Shown: one piece after another, positions 1-9,118 of the stretch
How the letters are laid out: each line of letters begins with the position of its first letter
Position numbering within the stretch: the first letter of the stretch is position 1
Assembly: GCA_017383445.1 (NCBI GenBank)
Contig: JAFNXQ010000087.1
Span: 1-56,801 of the forward strand
Reading direction: 5' to 3'
DNA from: Alistipes sp.
Lineage (GTDB): Bacteria; Bacteroidota; Bacteroidia; Bacteroidales; Rikenellaceae
Length of the DNA stretch: 56,801 nt
The notes under the pieces: generated by a model
Database searches by the model: none
What the model was told of the DNA's origin: nothing
What the model saw: the letters and a program-made list of their open reading frames with translations, nothing else
Program-made: the position numbers and the translations under genes

Positions 1-8
1 ATATATAA

Positions 9-16
9 TAAGTTTG
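9..16 (+). promoter_or_regulatory. Possible Bacteroidales -7 box upstream of the glycan locus
   Basis: TAAGTTTG fits the Bacteroidales -7 consensus TAnnTTTG. The matching -33 TTG would lie before the window starts, so the promoter cannot be confirmed. It would leave a leader of about 155 bases before the first lipoprotein gene. Confidence 0.35.
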
Positions 17-179
17 TGGGCAACCATAAACTTTTGGCGTATAAAATGCCGCGTAATACCTTTTGTGCATCGTGAAGCAATTTTGAGCAACGAAAGCACA
101 ACACCAAAACTGAAAATAATCAGCAGCCCGAGGGTTGCGACAAAATATAATCGAGAAAAACAAAAAAAACAATAAACCT

Positions 180-1601
180 ATGAAAAGAGTAATTTATCTG
201 ATTTTCGCACTGTTTGTAGTGGTAGCATTTATGCCATCGTGCGAGGTAGAGCCCAATGCTCCACAATCAGACACAGAGCCCATCAAGCCAAACACAGGCG
301 GTGGCGGCGATGACAATGGCGGTGAGACCGGAGGCAGTGAAGAGCCTGACACTCCCAGCCATAACGAGAATTTGGTTGTAGAGATTCCTAACTGGGATTT
401 CGAGGAGGAGGTTGATTTTAGCGGCAAGCAGGGTGCATGGATCAAGCAGGACGGCTGGCACGGTCAGAATGCCGAGGTAACATACGAGCCCACAGAGGGT
501 TATCAGAAGTCGGCTTGTGTGAAAATCAAGTGTATTCAGGAGACAACAGATATGTCGGTGGCACAGACCGTATCGGGCTTGCAGGTAGGTAAGCTCTACG
601 AGCTCTCGGCGATGATCAAGACATCAAGCATCACAAAGGGCTGGGGCGGTAGCGTATATTACGGCCTTTGGGGTCGTTCTGACAAGTTCGCAGGCACTAA
701 CAGCTGGCAGAAGCGTAGCGTATTGTTCGTAGCAGAGGAGGAGAGCATGAAGTTGGGTGTTCGTCTTGGCTTCTCGGCCGGCGACTCAAACGGTACAGCT
801 TGGTTTGACAACGTGAAACTGGAGTCACCAAAAGGCTTGTATCACCGTGAGAGTGAGCACGTTGAGATTTACCTCGACGAGAATCTTGTAACAATTCCCG
901 ACAAGACAATCGATGCGTGGATGGCAAAGCTCGACCTTGCATACGAGGCTTATTGCGAGTTGTTTGACTTCTTCGTACCTTTCGGAGGCAAGAAGATGAT
1001 TATCCTCAACGACGATATCGACGCTTGGGCTTACGCAGGTTATCCTATCCTCTGGAACCGTAACTATGTAAAATCTACGCTGTTGGAGGTTAAGAACTAC
1101 AACAACACAGCTTTCGGTATTCTGCACGAGATGGGCCACAACTTCGCCCCGGGCAACTACCGCGATGGAGCATTTGCTGAGACCGGCGGTAACTACAACT
1201 GCTGGAACTGGAACGAGGAGTTGTTCGCCAACTTCCGTATGTACTACGCTTTGTGCAAGCACAACTTCCCCATCTATCTCGATGGCTCGACTTATACAGG
1301 TTCTGCGATTAACTCATATTACAAGGCCTCTGCCGACAAATGCTGGGCAAACAACGAGGACCTCGATGGTGCCGGTATGATGTGGCCGCTGTGTCAGATG
1401 GTAGGCAAGTACGGCTGGGAGCCCTTCAAGAAGGCTTTCAAGGAGCTTTATAACATTCCACAGAGCCAGTCGGCAGGTGAGAGCAAGTGGGCAAAGATTC
1501 GTTACTTCTGTGACGTAGTGTCAAAGCACGCCGGCGTGGATGATATCCTGGCTGAGTTCCTCACAACAGAGCAGATTGAGAGATTGTCAAACTGGAAATA
1601 A
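180..1601 (+). CDS. M60-like (enhancin-type) zinc metallopeptidase lipoprotein, copy 1
   Basis: Predicted surface-anchored gluzincin protease of 473 residues. The ATG at 180 is chosen over an upstream TTG because a lipoprotein signal peptide starts exactly there (lipobox MPSC, Cys21). A Gly/Asp/Glu-rich linker (about 22-65) is followed by a beta-sandwich, CBM-like region (about 70-215), then the catalytic part. The zinc site is HEMGH at 316-320 with a downstream Glu at 346 inside NEELFANF. This is the HExxH-x(8-28)-E layout of Peptidase_M60/M60-like, a family known to cut mucin-type O-glycoproteins. It is the first of three tandem paralogues sharing the GYPILW and NWN(E/D)E(L/M/I)FANFRM segments. 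The exact substrate is inferred from the family and from the glycosidases downstream. Confidence 0.72.
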   Translation: MKRVIYLIFALFVVVAFMPSCEVEPNAPQSDTEPIKPNTGGGGDDNGGETGGSEEPDTPSHNENLVVEIPNWDFEEEVDFSGKQGAWIKQDGWHGQNAEVTYEPTEGYQKSACVKIKCIQETTDMSVAQTVSGLQVGKLYELSAMIKTSSITKGWGGSVYYGLWGRSDKFAGTNSWQKRSVLFVAEEESMKLGVRLGFSAGDSNGTAWFDNVKLESPKGLYHRESEHVEIYLDENLVTIPDKTIDAWMAKLDLAYEAYCELFDFFVPFGGKKMIILNDDIDAWAYAGYPILWNRNYVKSTLLEVKNYNNTAFGILHEMGHNFAPGNYRDGAFAETGGNYNCWNWNEELFANFRMYYALCKHNFPIYLDGSTYTGSAINSYYKASADKCWANNEDLDGAGMMWPLCQMVGKYGWEPFKKAFKELYNIPQSQSAGESKWAKIRYFCDVVSKHAGVDDILAEFLTTEQIERLSNWK

Positions 1602-1630
1602 TAAGATAAAAAATCAATAAAATTATAGTT

Positions 1631-3034
1631 ATGAAAAAGAGTTTGTTTTTTGCATTTTTGATTGCAGGTGCGTTGTGCGTTTGCTCTTGTGGTGGCGATG
1701 AGCCAAAGAATGGTGGTGGCGAGTGGACTCCTCCCGTAATCGAGAATCCTAACAAGATTGAGCTGGAAAACGCAGGCTTTGAGAATGGCCTGGAGGGTTG
1801 GACTATCAAGAACTTCTCGAATGGTTCAAAGACCGTTGTTGAGATAGTTGATGGCGAGGGTCGTAGCGAAAGCAAGGCTGCGAAGATTCAGCAGTGGCCG
1901 GAGAATGGCAAGTGCTGTGTGGCTTTGGAGCGTAAACTGACAGGTCTGGAGCCCGATGTATTGTATCGTGCGACAGTAAGTATGCGTTACTCTGATTTGA
2001 GTGACGGTTGCGGTGCTATCCTCTTTGCTGGTGACGACCGTCAGCACTGGAACTCATCGAAGTTCACATCAGGCACAAAGCTGGAGAACTGGACTACAGC
2101 ATCGTTCGACTTCCTCTCGGATGATAATGGTGAGGCTCTGGTATATCTGGCACTCGGCTTCAAGTGGGACAGCTACCCCAACATCGGTGGCCGTTCAACA
2201 GGTACTGTATTTTATGACAATTTCAGCGTCGTAAAGGTTACAAGCGAGATGTTCTCTCGTGAGAGTGAGCATATCCGCTTCTACTGCTACCCAAGCAAGG
2301 TGACTACAAGCGGTGCAAACGTAGAGAAGTGGCTCAAAGAGGTGGATGGAATGTATGAGGCCTACGCTGAATTGGTAGGTGCCGTTCCTCATCAGGGACG
2401 CAAGCTCACTATCCTGACAACACAGGGTATGTATTCTGGCTACTGGGCGTTGGCTGGCTACCCCATCCTCTGGGGTGCTAACACACAGGCTCCGGAGCAG
2501 CATTTCAACGAGCTGGCCGAGAAGGGTACTATCAGCTTCGGCTTGATGCATGAGATTGGCCACGTATTTAACGTAAATTACAATTTCAACGGTCAGCAGT
2601 ATTACAGCAACTGGAACTGGAACGATGAGATGTTCGCCAACTTCCGTATGCACTACGGTCTGGAGAAGGTTGGTGCGAAGGTTTATATGACTGCAAATGG
2701 TGCATCACAGGCTCGTCTTTACACCGGTGCCGAGATTCTGGAGATGTACAAGGCTGACTACGAGCAGACTCTTCCTACAGGTAAGTTCAATGACAATGCT
2801 ATCCACTACCTGTTGGCAAACCTGACAAACTCTATCGGTTGGGAGCCTTTCAAGCGTACTTTCCGCGAGATTACCACCAAGTCTTGTCCTTATAGCAACA
2901 AATACGACAAGTTTAAGTATTTCGTAAATACACTCTCAAAGCACGCTTCGGAGGTTCACGGTACCAGCTACGATATCCTGAACGATATGATTTCAGACAC
3001 CGAGCGTAAGGCCGTAGAGAAGCAGTTGAAATAA
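1631..3034 (+). CDS. M60-like zinc metallopeptidase lipoprotein, copy 2
   Basis: Paralogue of the preceding gene, 467 residues, 29 bases downstream and probably co-transcribed with it. Signal peptide with lipobox ending at Cys20 and a short GGDE-type acidic start that fits Bacteroidales surface-export signals. A beta-sandwich, carbohydrate-binding-like domain (about 38-205) precedes the catalytic domain. The zinc motif is HEIGH at 307-311, with the candidate third ligand Glu333 in NDEMFANF. The active-site residues are intact, so it is not a decayed copy. Expected role is proteolysis of glycosylated host protein at the cell surface. A strong terminator follows, so copies 1 and 2 may form one unit. 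Confidence 0.72.
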   Translation: MKKSLFFAFLIAGALCVCSCGGDEPKNGGGEWTPPVIENPNKIELENAGFENGLEGWTIKNFSNGSKTVVEIVDGEGRSESKAAKIQQWPENGKCCVALERKLTGLEPDVLYRATVSMRYSDLSDGCGAILFAGDDRQHWNSSKFTSGTKLENWTTASFDFLSDDNGEALVYLALGFKWDSYPNIGGRSTGTVFYDNFSVVKVTSEMFSRESEHIRFYCYPSKVTTSGANVEKWLKEVDGMYEAYAELVGAVPHQGRKLTILTTQGMYSGYWALAGYPILWGANTQAPEQHFNELAEKGTISFGLMHEIGHVFNVNYNFNGQQYYSNWNWNDEMFANFRMHYGLEKVGAKVYMTANGASQARLYTGAEILEMYKADYEQTLPTGKFNDNAIHYLLANLTNSIGWEPFKRTFREITTKSCPYSNKYDKFKYFVNTLSKHASEVHGTSYDILNDMISDTERKAVEKQLK

Positions 3035-3042
3035 TGTATAAT

Positions 3043-3077
3043 CCTCGCCACAATGGCTTGTTGTGGCGAGGTATTTT
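3043..3077 (+). terminator. Intrinsic terminator after M60-like copy 2
   Basis: Perfect 11-bp stem CCTCGCCACAA / TTGTGGCGAGG with a 7-base loop, followed by TATTTTT. It separates the first two metallopeptidase genes from the third. Confidence 0.82.
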
Positions 3078-3165
3078 TACTTAATGGTCGGAGAATTAAC
3101 TCTCACAAAAGGGGCTGACACCGACTTAAAGCCCAAATAAAAACTCTAAAAACCTAAACTAACCA

Positions 3166-4458
3166 ATGAAGAAAAGTATCATTATAGCACTCGCTGCATT
3201 TGCTTGTGCTTGTGCAGTAGATAACAAGACCATCTTTACTGACGATTTCAATGCGGCTGACGCCTTGCAGACAAACTGGAACACAGAGAATCGCAACGCC
3301 GGCGAGATTACACTCCTCGCCGAGGGTGGTATCGACAACAGCGGATGTATCCAGATTACAGGTGAGGAGACATCGATATCGGCTAAACACACTATCACAG
3401 GCCTGGAAGCAGGTAAGCTCTACCGTGCTTCGGCTATGATTAAGTGTCAGGACGTAAAGGGCGGCCGTGGTGCTGTGATGTATGTTAAGTATGAGGATAA
3501 GACTCAGGGCTGGAATGCTTCGAAGTTCCTCTACGATACACAGGACTGGCAGGAGGTTTATATCGACTTCATCGCCAGCTCTACGGGTGACGCAACAATC
3601 TGCTGCAGCCTCGGCTTCCCCTGGGGTACATATCTCGGCAACAAGACTTCGGGTACAGTGTGGTACGACAACATCAAAGTTGAGCCTACACCTATGGAGG
3701 AGATCTACTACCGCGAGGGCGAGCATATCATCCTCAGCCTCTACAAGGAGAAGGTGGCTATCACCGATGAGCAGATGGACGCTTGGGTGAAGAACCTCGA
3801 CAAGGTATATGAGGCTTATATCGATCTCGTAGGCGAGGCTCCCTACAATGGCGAGAAGATTATGATTCTCAACACTCCCGGCATCGAGCCCGGCTACTGG
3901 GCTCTGGCAGGTAACCCTATCCTCTGGAACAGCAACGTGAAGGTGGAGGATGTTATCAACCGCACAGCCGAGTTTGACGACTGGGGCTTCGGCATTCTGC
4001 ACGAGATTGGTCACGACTTCTCACACGCCAACATCAAGGGTGACGGTGCGTGGAACTGGAATGACGAGATTTTCGCCAACTTCCGCATGTCATACGCCCT
4101 GGAGGTTTGCGACGGTACAGTATCGCAGCGTAACGTATGCTACAAGGGTGCTGACATCATCAACTACTACAAGATTTTCTACGATGAGACCATCGGTGCC
4201 GGCCTCGCAAAGAACAACGGCGACGCACTGCACTACACATTCCTGCGTATCAAGGAGAAGTACGGCTGGGAGGTATATAAGAAGGCTTTCCGCTCTCTCT
4301 ACGCTACAACAAATGCAGACCTTCCCAAGTTTAAGGGTAGCTATGAGAAGTTCCTCTACTTCCTCTCACACGTTTCAGAGGCTGCCGGTGAGGATGTAAC
4401 CAAGACATGCTACACCGAGCAGGAGTTGAAGCTCATCGAGGAGTCTTTGAAGAACTAA
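3166..4458 (+). CDS. M60-like zinc metallopeptidase, copy 3 (exported)
   Basis: Third tandem paralogue, 430 residues and the shortest, because the low-complexity linker after the signal peptide is absent. The N-terminus is a hydrophobic signal with several cysteines around residues 14-16. It is probably a lipoprotein, but the lipobox is atypical. A beta-sandwich domain (about 20-175) precedes the peptidase part with HEIGH at 279-283 and Glu301 in NDEIFANF. No clear TAnnTTTG promoter is visible in the 88 bases between the upstream terminator and this start, so how it is transcribed is unclear. The next gene follows after 21 bases, suggesting an operon that continues downstream. Confidence 0.7.
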   Translation: MKKSIIIALAAFACACAVDNKTIFTDDFNAADALQTNWNTENRNAGEITLLAEGGIDNSGCIQITGEETSISAKHTITGLEAGKLYRASAMIKCQDVKGGRGAVMYVKYEDKTQGWNASKFLYDTQDWQEVYIDFIASSTGDATICCSLGFPWGTYLGNKTSGTVWYDNIKVEPTPMEEIYYREGEHIILSLYKEKVAITDEQMDAWVKNLDKVYEAYIDLVGEAPYNGEKIMILNTPGIEPGYWALAGNPILWNSNVKVEDVINRTAEFDDWGFGILHEIGHDFSHANIKGDGAWNWNDEIFANFRMSYALEVCDGTVSQRNVCYKGADIINYYKIFYDETIGAGLAKNNGDALHYTFLRIKEKYGWEVYKKAFRSLYATTNADLPKFKGSYEKFLYFLSHVSEAAGEDVTKTCYTEQELKLIEESLKN

Positions 4459-4479
4459 TATCTTTAACGAAAGGCAAAG

Positions 4480-5502
4480 ATGAGAAGGATTTTCACTACA
4501 ATAGCTCTTACTGTGACTATGGTGCTGGGCTCAATGATGACAAACGCCCAGCCCGTACATAGTTTCTCGGTAAAGATTGGTATCGACCACGAGTCGGTGG
4601 ACTCTCTGGGTGGAAGAGAGAATGTGGAACGTCTGATTACAGATATGTTCCGCCGCATCAACAAGGCGTTCAACTACGATGCCCGTTTTGATGCTATCTA
4701 CCACTTTGAGGTGGATTGGGATGCATTTTATATCTACCAGGGCATATCTACCCGAGAGGTCTTCAAGCCACACCCCGACCACGATTATCTGGTTGTGATG
4801 GATGGCTACAAGTCACACCCCAAGGAGCAGGGTGGCGGCTGGTACGGCGACAAGATTCAGACCGTATATCACGCACGCACACACAACGACCGCTTCAACT
4901 CACCTTTTGAGCCGGGAGCTATTGATGGTATCATACACGAGTTTGGCCACGCACGCGGCATACCCGACATCTATGCTATGAAGGTGGATGCCGATAAGAA
5001 CCCTATTAACGGACAGCCGTTCCTGGGTACGCGTTGCATTATGGACTACCCCTATGGTGAGACCTATTGGAGTGATTATGCGGTGAATATGATTAACATG
5101 GCAGGCGGTCGCAACATCGACATCGACGACGTGGTAATGAAGGTCGTGCCTGACAATATCGTAATCAATGCTCGCTGGGCTGACGGCAAGGCGGTGGAGA
5201 AAGCTACCGTGAAGTGCTACCCCGTAGGCTGGTACAGCTATACGGTACAGAAGGAGCCCGTATTCACTACCGAGATCGCGAAGAAGGGCGAGGTGAAGTT
5301 CTCGACTGAGAATGTTTTCAGCCGCGAGAAGGAGTTTGGTGTGAAGTACAGCAACTGCCTTGTAGAGGTGGAGGCTGAGGGAAAGAAGGGCTATGCCTGG
5401 ATTCCTCTCTATTACTTGCAGAACTGCTGGTTTGACGGTAAGGATAGCTGCGAGCTGGAGATTACACTGAAGCGTGACATAAAGCTGACCCGCGACATTT
5501 AA
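4480..5502 (+). CDS. Secreted metzincin-like zinc metalloprotease
   Basis: A 340-residue protein with a classical Sec signal peptide ending near MTNAQ; no lipobox, so periplasmic or released. The catalytic centre is HEFGHARGIPD at 153-163, the metzincin pattern HExxHxxGxx(H/D) with Asp as third ligand. A candidate Met-turn lies at Met188 in CIMDYP. Metzincins require this Met-turn, so having both supports the call. After about residue 210 a beta-rich C-terminal domain resembles an immunoglobulin or transthyretin-like fold. It sits 21 bases after M60-like copy 3, so the two proteases are likely co-expressed. I do not recognise a named subfamily. Confidence 0.6.
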   Translation: MRRIFTTIALTVTMVLGSMMTNAQPVHSFSVKIGIDHESVDSLGGRENVERLITDMFRRINKAFNYDARFDAIYHFEVDWDAFYIYQGISTREVFKPHPDHDYLVVMDGYKSHPKEQGGGWYGDKIQTVYHARTHNDRFNSPFEPGAIDGIIHEFGHARGIPDIYAMKVDADKNPINGQPFLGTRCIMDYPYGETYWSDYAVNMINMAGGRNIDIDDVVMKVVPDNIVINARWADGKAVEKATVKCYPVGWYSYTVQKEPVFTTEIAKKGEVKFSTENVFSREKEFGVKYSNCLVEVEAEGKKGYAWIPLYYLQNCWFDGKDSCELEITLKRDIKLTRDI

Positions 5503-5549
5503 TCATCAAATAATGATTTAACAACAAATTTAACGATACAGATTCCACT

Positions 5550-7514
5550 ATGAAGATTTTTTCAAAAGTAGCTCTTTTGGCAGTAGCCATCCTCGCCGTA
5601 GCCTGCGGCACGGAGCGTGGTACCGAGTTTCAGGTAACATCTACCGATGGCTCTCTCGTTGTTGAGGTTTCAACAGCAGACAACCTCACCTACAAAGTTA
5701 CACGTCACGGCACTCCCCTGTTGGAGTCGTCGGCTATTGCTATGCACCTGAACGATGGTCGCAACCTGGGCGTGGGCACAGACGTGGCAACAGCAAAGCG
5801 TTCAACAATGCACCGCACGGTAGAGGCTCCCTTCTATCGTCAGAGCAGCGTTACCGAGCACTACAACCAACTCCTGCTCAACCTCGGCGACGGCGTGGTT
5901 GTTAATTTCCGCGTATTTAACGAGGGTTGTGCTTACCGCTTCGAGACCTCTTTCAAGGAGGATATCGTGGTGAAGGACGAGACCGCAGAGTTCAACTTCG
6001 CGGGCGACCCTGCAATGTGGATTCCCTATACAAACGGTGTGGCTAACGCCTTCCAGTTCCCCTACACACTCACAAAGCAGAGTGAGGTAGATGGCACAAA
6101 GCCTATCATCCTGCCTTTGGCCGTTGATTGCGGCGATGCAGGCAAGGTTCTTATTATGGAGGCCGATATGGAGTCATACCCCGGTATGTTTATCGAGCCC
6201 AAGGAGGGTGGCTTGTCAGGTTACTTCATTGAGGTTCCCGACAGCGTATATCTCCACGAGCGCCGTCATCAGGAGAAGGTGGTGACACGCCACGACTACA
6301 TCGCCGCAACAAAGGGCGAACGTACATTCCCCTGGCGTGTGCTGGCCGTAGCTGACGAGGATAAGGATCTTCCCACAAACAATATGGTCTATATGCTGGC
6401 AGCCGAGAACCGCATCGGCGACTACTCTTGGGTTAAGACCGGTAAGGTAGCCTGGGATTGGTGGAACGACTGGGGCATCGACGAGAGTGTAGATTTCGAG
6501 CCGGGCGTAAATAACGCTACATATAAGTATTATATCGACTTCGCATCAACTTACGGTTTGGAGTATGTTGTTCTGGACGAGGGTTGGTATGTTCCGCAGT
6601 CTGGCGACTTGTATAACATCGTTGAGGAGATTAACCTCGAAGAGTTGATTGCTTACGCTTCGGAGAAGAACGTGAAGCTTATCCTCTGGGCTGTGGCAAA
6701 TGTAATCTCTGACGAGCAGTGCAAGCACTATGCTGATATGGGTATCGCAGGTTTCAAGGTCGATTTCATTGACCGCGACGACCAGAAGGCCGTTGATTTG
6801 GTATATCGCCTTGCAGAGATGACCGCAAAGCATAAGATGGTATTGGATATTCACGGCGTTTATAAGCCCACAGGCCTCAACCGCACATACCCCAATGTGA
6901 TTAACTTCGAGGGTGTATATGGCTTGGAGGAGTTGAAGTGGAGCAACCCCAATATGCCTGAGTATGATGTTACATTCCCCTATATCCGTATGGTACAGGG
7001 TCCCGCAGACTACACTCCGGGTGCTATGCGTAACGCAACACGCGAGGGCTTCAAGATTGAGTACTATACTCCTATGAGCCAGGGTACTCGTGCTCACCAG
7101 GTTGGTTTGTATGTTGTGTGTGATGCTCCTATCGTGATGCTTTGCGATGCTCCTACCCGCTACGAGGCAGAGCCCGAGTGCACGAAGTTCATCGCACAGA
7201 TGCCTACCCAGACCGAGAAGACCGAGATTTTGTCGGGCAAGATGGGCGAGTGGATTGTATCGGCTCGTAAGTCTGGCGAGAAGTGGTTTGTAGGTGGTCT
7301 TACAAACTGGGATGCTCGCGAGGTAGAGGTTGATTTCGCATTCCTTGACGAGGGTAAGGAGTACAAGGCTACTATCCTAGCCGATGCCGAGGACGCTAAC
7401 GAGAATCCTACTCACCACACTATCACCGAGCAGGTGGTTAAGGCCGACAGCAAGCTCACTATCGCTATGGCACAGGGTGGTGGCTTCGGTATCATCCTCG
7501 AGGAGGTGAAGTAA
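5550..7514 (+). CDS. GH97 retaining glycosidase, alpha-galactosidase type, lipoprotein
   Basis: A 654-residue glycoside hydrolase family 97 enzyme with a lipoprotein signal (Cys19). It has an N-terminal beta-sandwich (about 25-280), a catalytic TIM barrel (about 290-550) and a C-terminal beta domain. In the characterised retaining GH97 alpha-galactosidase of Bacteroides thetaiotaomicron the nucleophile and acid/base are Asp415 and Glu470, 55 residues apart. Here Asp405 in GFKVDF and Glu460 in GLEEL have the same spacing. This places it with retaining alpha-galactosidases rather than inverting SusB-type alpha-glucosidases. Expected role is removal of terminal alpha-linked galactose from host glycans. 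A terminator follows. Confidence 0.85.
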   Translation: MKIFSKVALLAVAILAVACGTERGTEFQVTSTDGSLVVEVSTADNLTYKVTRHGTPLLESSAIAMHLNDGRNLGVGTDVATAKRSTMHRTVEAPFYRQSSVTEHYNQLLLNLGDGVVVNFRVFNEGCAYRFETSFKEDIVVKDETAEFNFAGDPAMWIPYTNGVANAFQFPYTLTKQSEVDGTKPIILPLAVDCGDAGKVLIMEADMESYPGMFIEPKEGGLSGYFIEVPDSVYLHERRHQEKVVTRHDYIAATKGERTFPWRVLAVADEDKDLPTNNMVYMLAAENRIGDYSWVKTGKVAWDWWNDWGIDESVDFEPGVNNATYKYYIDFASTYGLEYVVLDEGWYVPQSGDLYNIVEEINLEELIAYASEKNVKLILWAVANVISDEQCKHYADMGIAGFKVDFIDRDDQKAVDLVYRLAEMTAKHKMVLDIHGVYKPTGLNRTYPNVINFEGVYGLEELKWSNPNMPEYDVTFPYIRMVQGPADYTPGAMRNATREGFKIEYYTPMSQGTRAHQVGLYVVCDAPIVMLCDAPTRYEAEPECTKFIAQMPTQTEKTEILSGKMGEWIVSARKSGEKWFVGGLTNWDAREVEVDFAFLDEGKEYKATILADAEDANENPTHHTITEQVVKADSKLTIAMAQGGGFGIILEEVK

Positions 7515-7550
7515 TTTATAGCGGAGAGAAACGTTATAAAATCATAATGC

Positions 7551-7597
7551 AGAGAGTTTTGTTGTAGTGCTTGTGTTCTGCACGAAACTCTCTTTTT
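7551..7597 (+). terminator. Intrinsic terminator after the first GH97 gene
   Basis: Nine-bp stem AGAGAGTTT / AAACTCTCT with an inner GTGC/GCAC hairpin, followed by a run of five T. It may cause only partial termination, since the downstream genes face the same way and no promoter of the usual pattern is obvious between them. Confidence 0.68.
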
Positions 7598-7631
7598 GTA
7601 GAATAAAATTACTAAACAACAAAATAGAACT

Positions 7632-9107
7632 ATGAAACGTATCGTATTGGCCGCACTTGTACTCCTTATGGCTATGGATGTAGCGGCGAAGGTTAAGTTG
7701 CCCGCAGTATTGGGCGACAATATGGTGTTGCAGCGTAACACAGAGGTTAATTTCTGGGGCGAGGCAGAGGCCGACGCAAAGATTCGCATCACCACATCGT
7801 GGAACAACGAGAAGTACACAACAACCGCCGACGACGAGGGTAAGTGGGCAGTGAAGCTCACCACAGGTGAGGCCGGCGGTCCTTATACCATCACTATCAA
7901 CGACGGCGACAAGGTTGTTTTGGAAAATATCCTCCTGGGTGAGGTATGGATTTGCGGTGGTCAGTCAAATATGGAGATGCCCGTGAATGGCTTCATCAAC
8001 CAGCCCGTAGAGGGTGCTGCCGAGACCGTTATGGATGCGGCAAGCTACCCCGGTATTCGTATGTTTACCGTAGCCCGCAACTCAACATCGGAGCCTCAGA
8101 CAGACTGCAAGGGCGAGTGGCTTTGCTCAAACCCTGCAAGCGTAGCATCGTTCAGTGCTACGGCTTACTTCTTCGGTCTGAACCTCTATAAGGCGTTGGG
8201 TATCCCCGTAGGTTTGCTCACATCGAACTGGGGCGGCTCAACAATCGAGACATGGATGTCGAAGGAGGCTGTTGCCGAGATTGAGAACATCAACCACGAT
8301 GTATGCAACGCTTGGCGTGGTGACGCTTCGGAGACAGGTCGCCTTTACAATGGTATGATTCTTCCTATAGCAGGCTATACAGCAAAGGGCTTCATCTGGT
8401 ATCAGGGTTGCTCAAACCGCAAGAACTGGTTTGACTACAAGGAGTTGCAGAAGGGTCTTATCAACCTGTGGCGTAAGATGTGGGGCAACAACGAGATGTC
8501 GTTCTACATCACACAGCTGGCTCCCTACTGCTACGAGGGTAACAACCTCCGTTCATTGCCTTTGGTTATCGAGGCACAGTATCAGGCTGCTGCCGAGTTG
8601 GAGAATGTAGCTGTGGCTACCACTACCGACCTCGGTCACCCCACTTGTATCCACCCCGCAAAGAAGAAGCAGGTAGGTCAGCGTCTGGCTTGGCTGGCTT
8701 TGGCTCGCGACTATAAGATGGCAGGCGTGCCCGCAGCGGCTCCTACATTCAAGTCGATGGAGGTTAAGGATAAGGAGATTATTATCTCGATGAATCACCT
8801 CTCTGACGGCTCGGCTAATGAGCCAAACTCATTGGTAGGTTTCAGCAGAACTCACACTCTTCGTCTTGAAGGCTTCGAGATTGCCGGCGAGGATAAGGTA
8901 TTCTATCCCGCAAGAGCTCGTATGCTCTGGTGGCAGAACAAGATTGCCGTAAGCTCTGACAAGGTTGAGAAGCCTGTGGCAGTACGCTACGCATTCAAGA
9001 ACTTCTGCCCCGAGGCAAATGTGAGAACTACCTACGATTTGCCATTGGTTCCTTTCCGTACGGATAATTGGGAGATTCCCGCTGAGGAGATTGGTGAGAT
9101 TCGTTAA
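7632..9107 (+). CDS. Sialate O-acetylesterase (SASA/SGNH esterase)
   Basis: A 491-residue exported esterase with a Sec signal (first 19 or so residues) and no lipobox. The N-terminal part starts with the GDNMVLQR block typical of sialate O-acetylesterases, followed by a small beta domain. The SGNH-type catalytic Ser is Ser112 in GGQSNM. A candidate catalytic His is His341 in IHP, within the family's DLG-H-P...IHP...K...G block. These enzymes remove O-acetyl groups from sialic acids and so make mucin glycans accessible to sialidases and downstream glycosidases. Only 11 bases separate it from the GH110 gene, so they are almost certainly one operon. Confidence 0.85.
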   Translation: MKRIVLAALVLLMAMDVAAKVKLPAVLGDNMVLQRNTEVNFWGEAEADAKIRITTSWNNEKYTTTADDEGKWAVKLTTGEAGGPYTITINDGDKVVLENILLGEVWICGGQSNMEMPVNGFINQPVEGAAETVMDAASYPGIRMFTVARNSTSEPQTDCKGEWLCSNPASVASFSATAYFFGLNLYKALGIPVGLLTSNWGGSTIETWMSKEAVAEIENINHDVCNAWRGDASETGRLYNGMILPIAGYTAKGFIWYQGCSNRKNWFDYKELQKGLINLWRKMWGNNEMSFYITQLAPYCYEGNNLRSLPLVIEAQYQAAAELENVAVATTTDLGHPTCIHPAKKKQVGQRLAWLALARDYKMAGVPAAAPTFKSMEVKDKEIIISMNHLSDGSANEPNSLVGFSRTHTLRLEGFEIAGEDKVFYPARARMLWWQNKIAVSSDKVEKPVAVRYAFKNFCPEANVRTTYDLPLVPFRTDNWEIPAEEIGEIR

Positions 9108-9118
9108 AAGCGTTTCCT

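Noticed and set aside
1..134. Expected SusC/SusD pair of the glycan locus
   Set aside because: No TonB-dependent transporter or SusD-like gene is found anywhere in the window; if present, it lies to the left.
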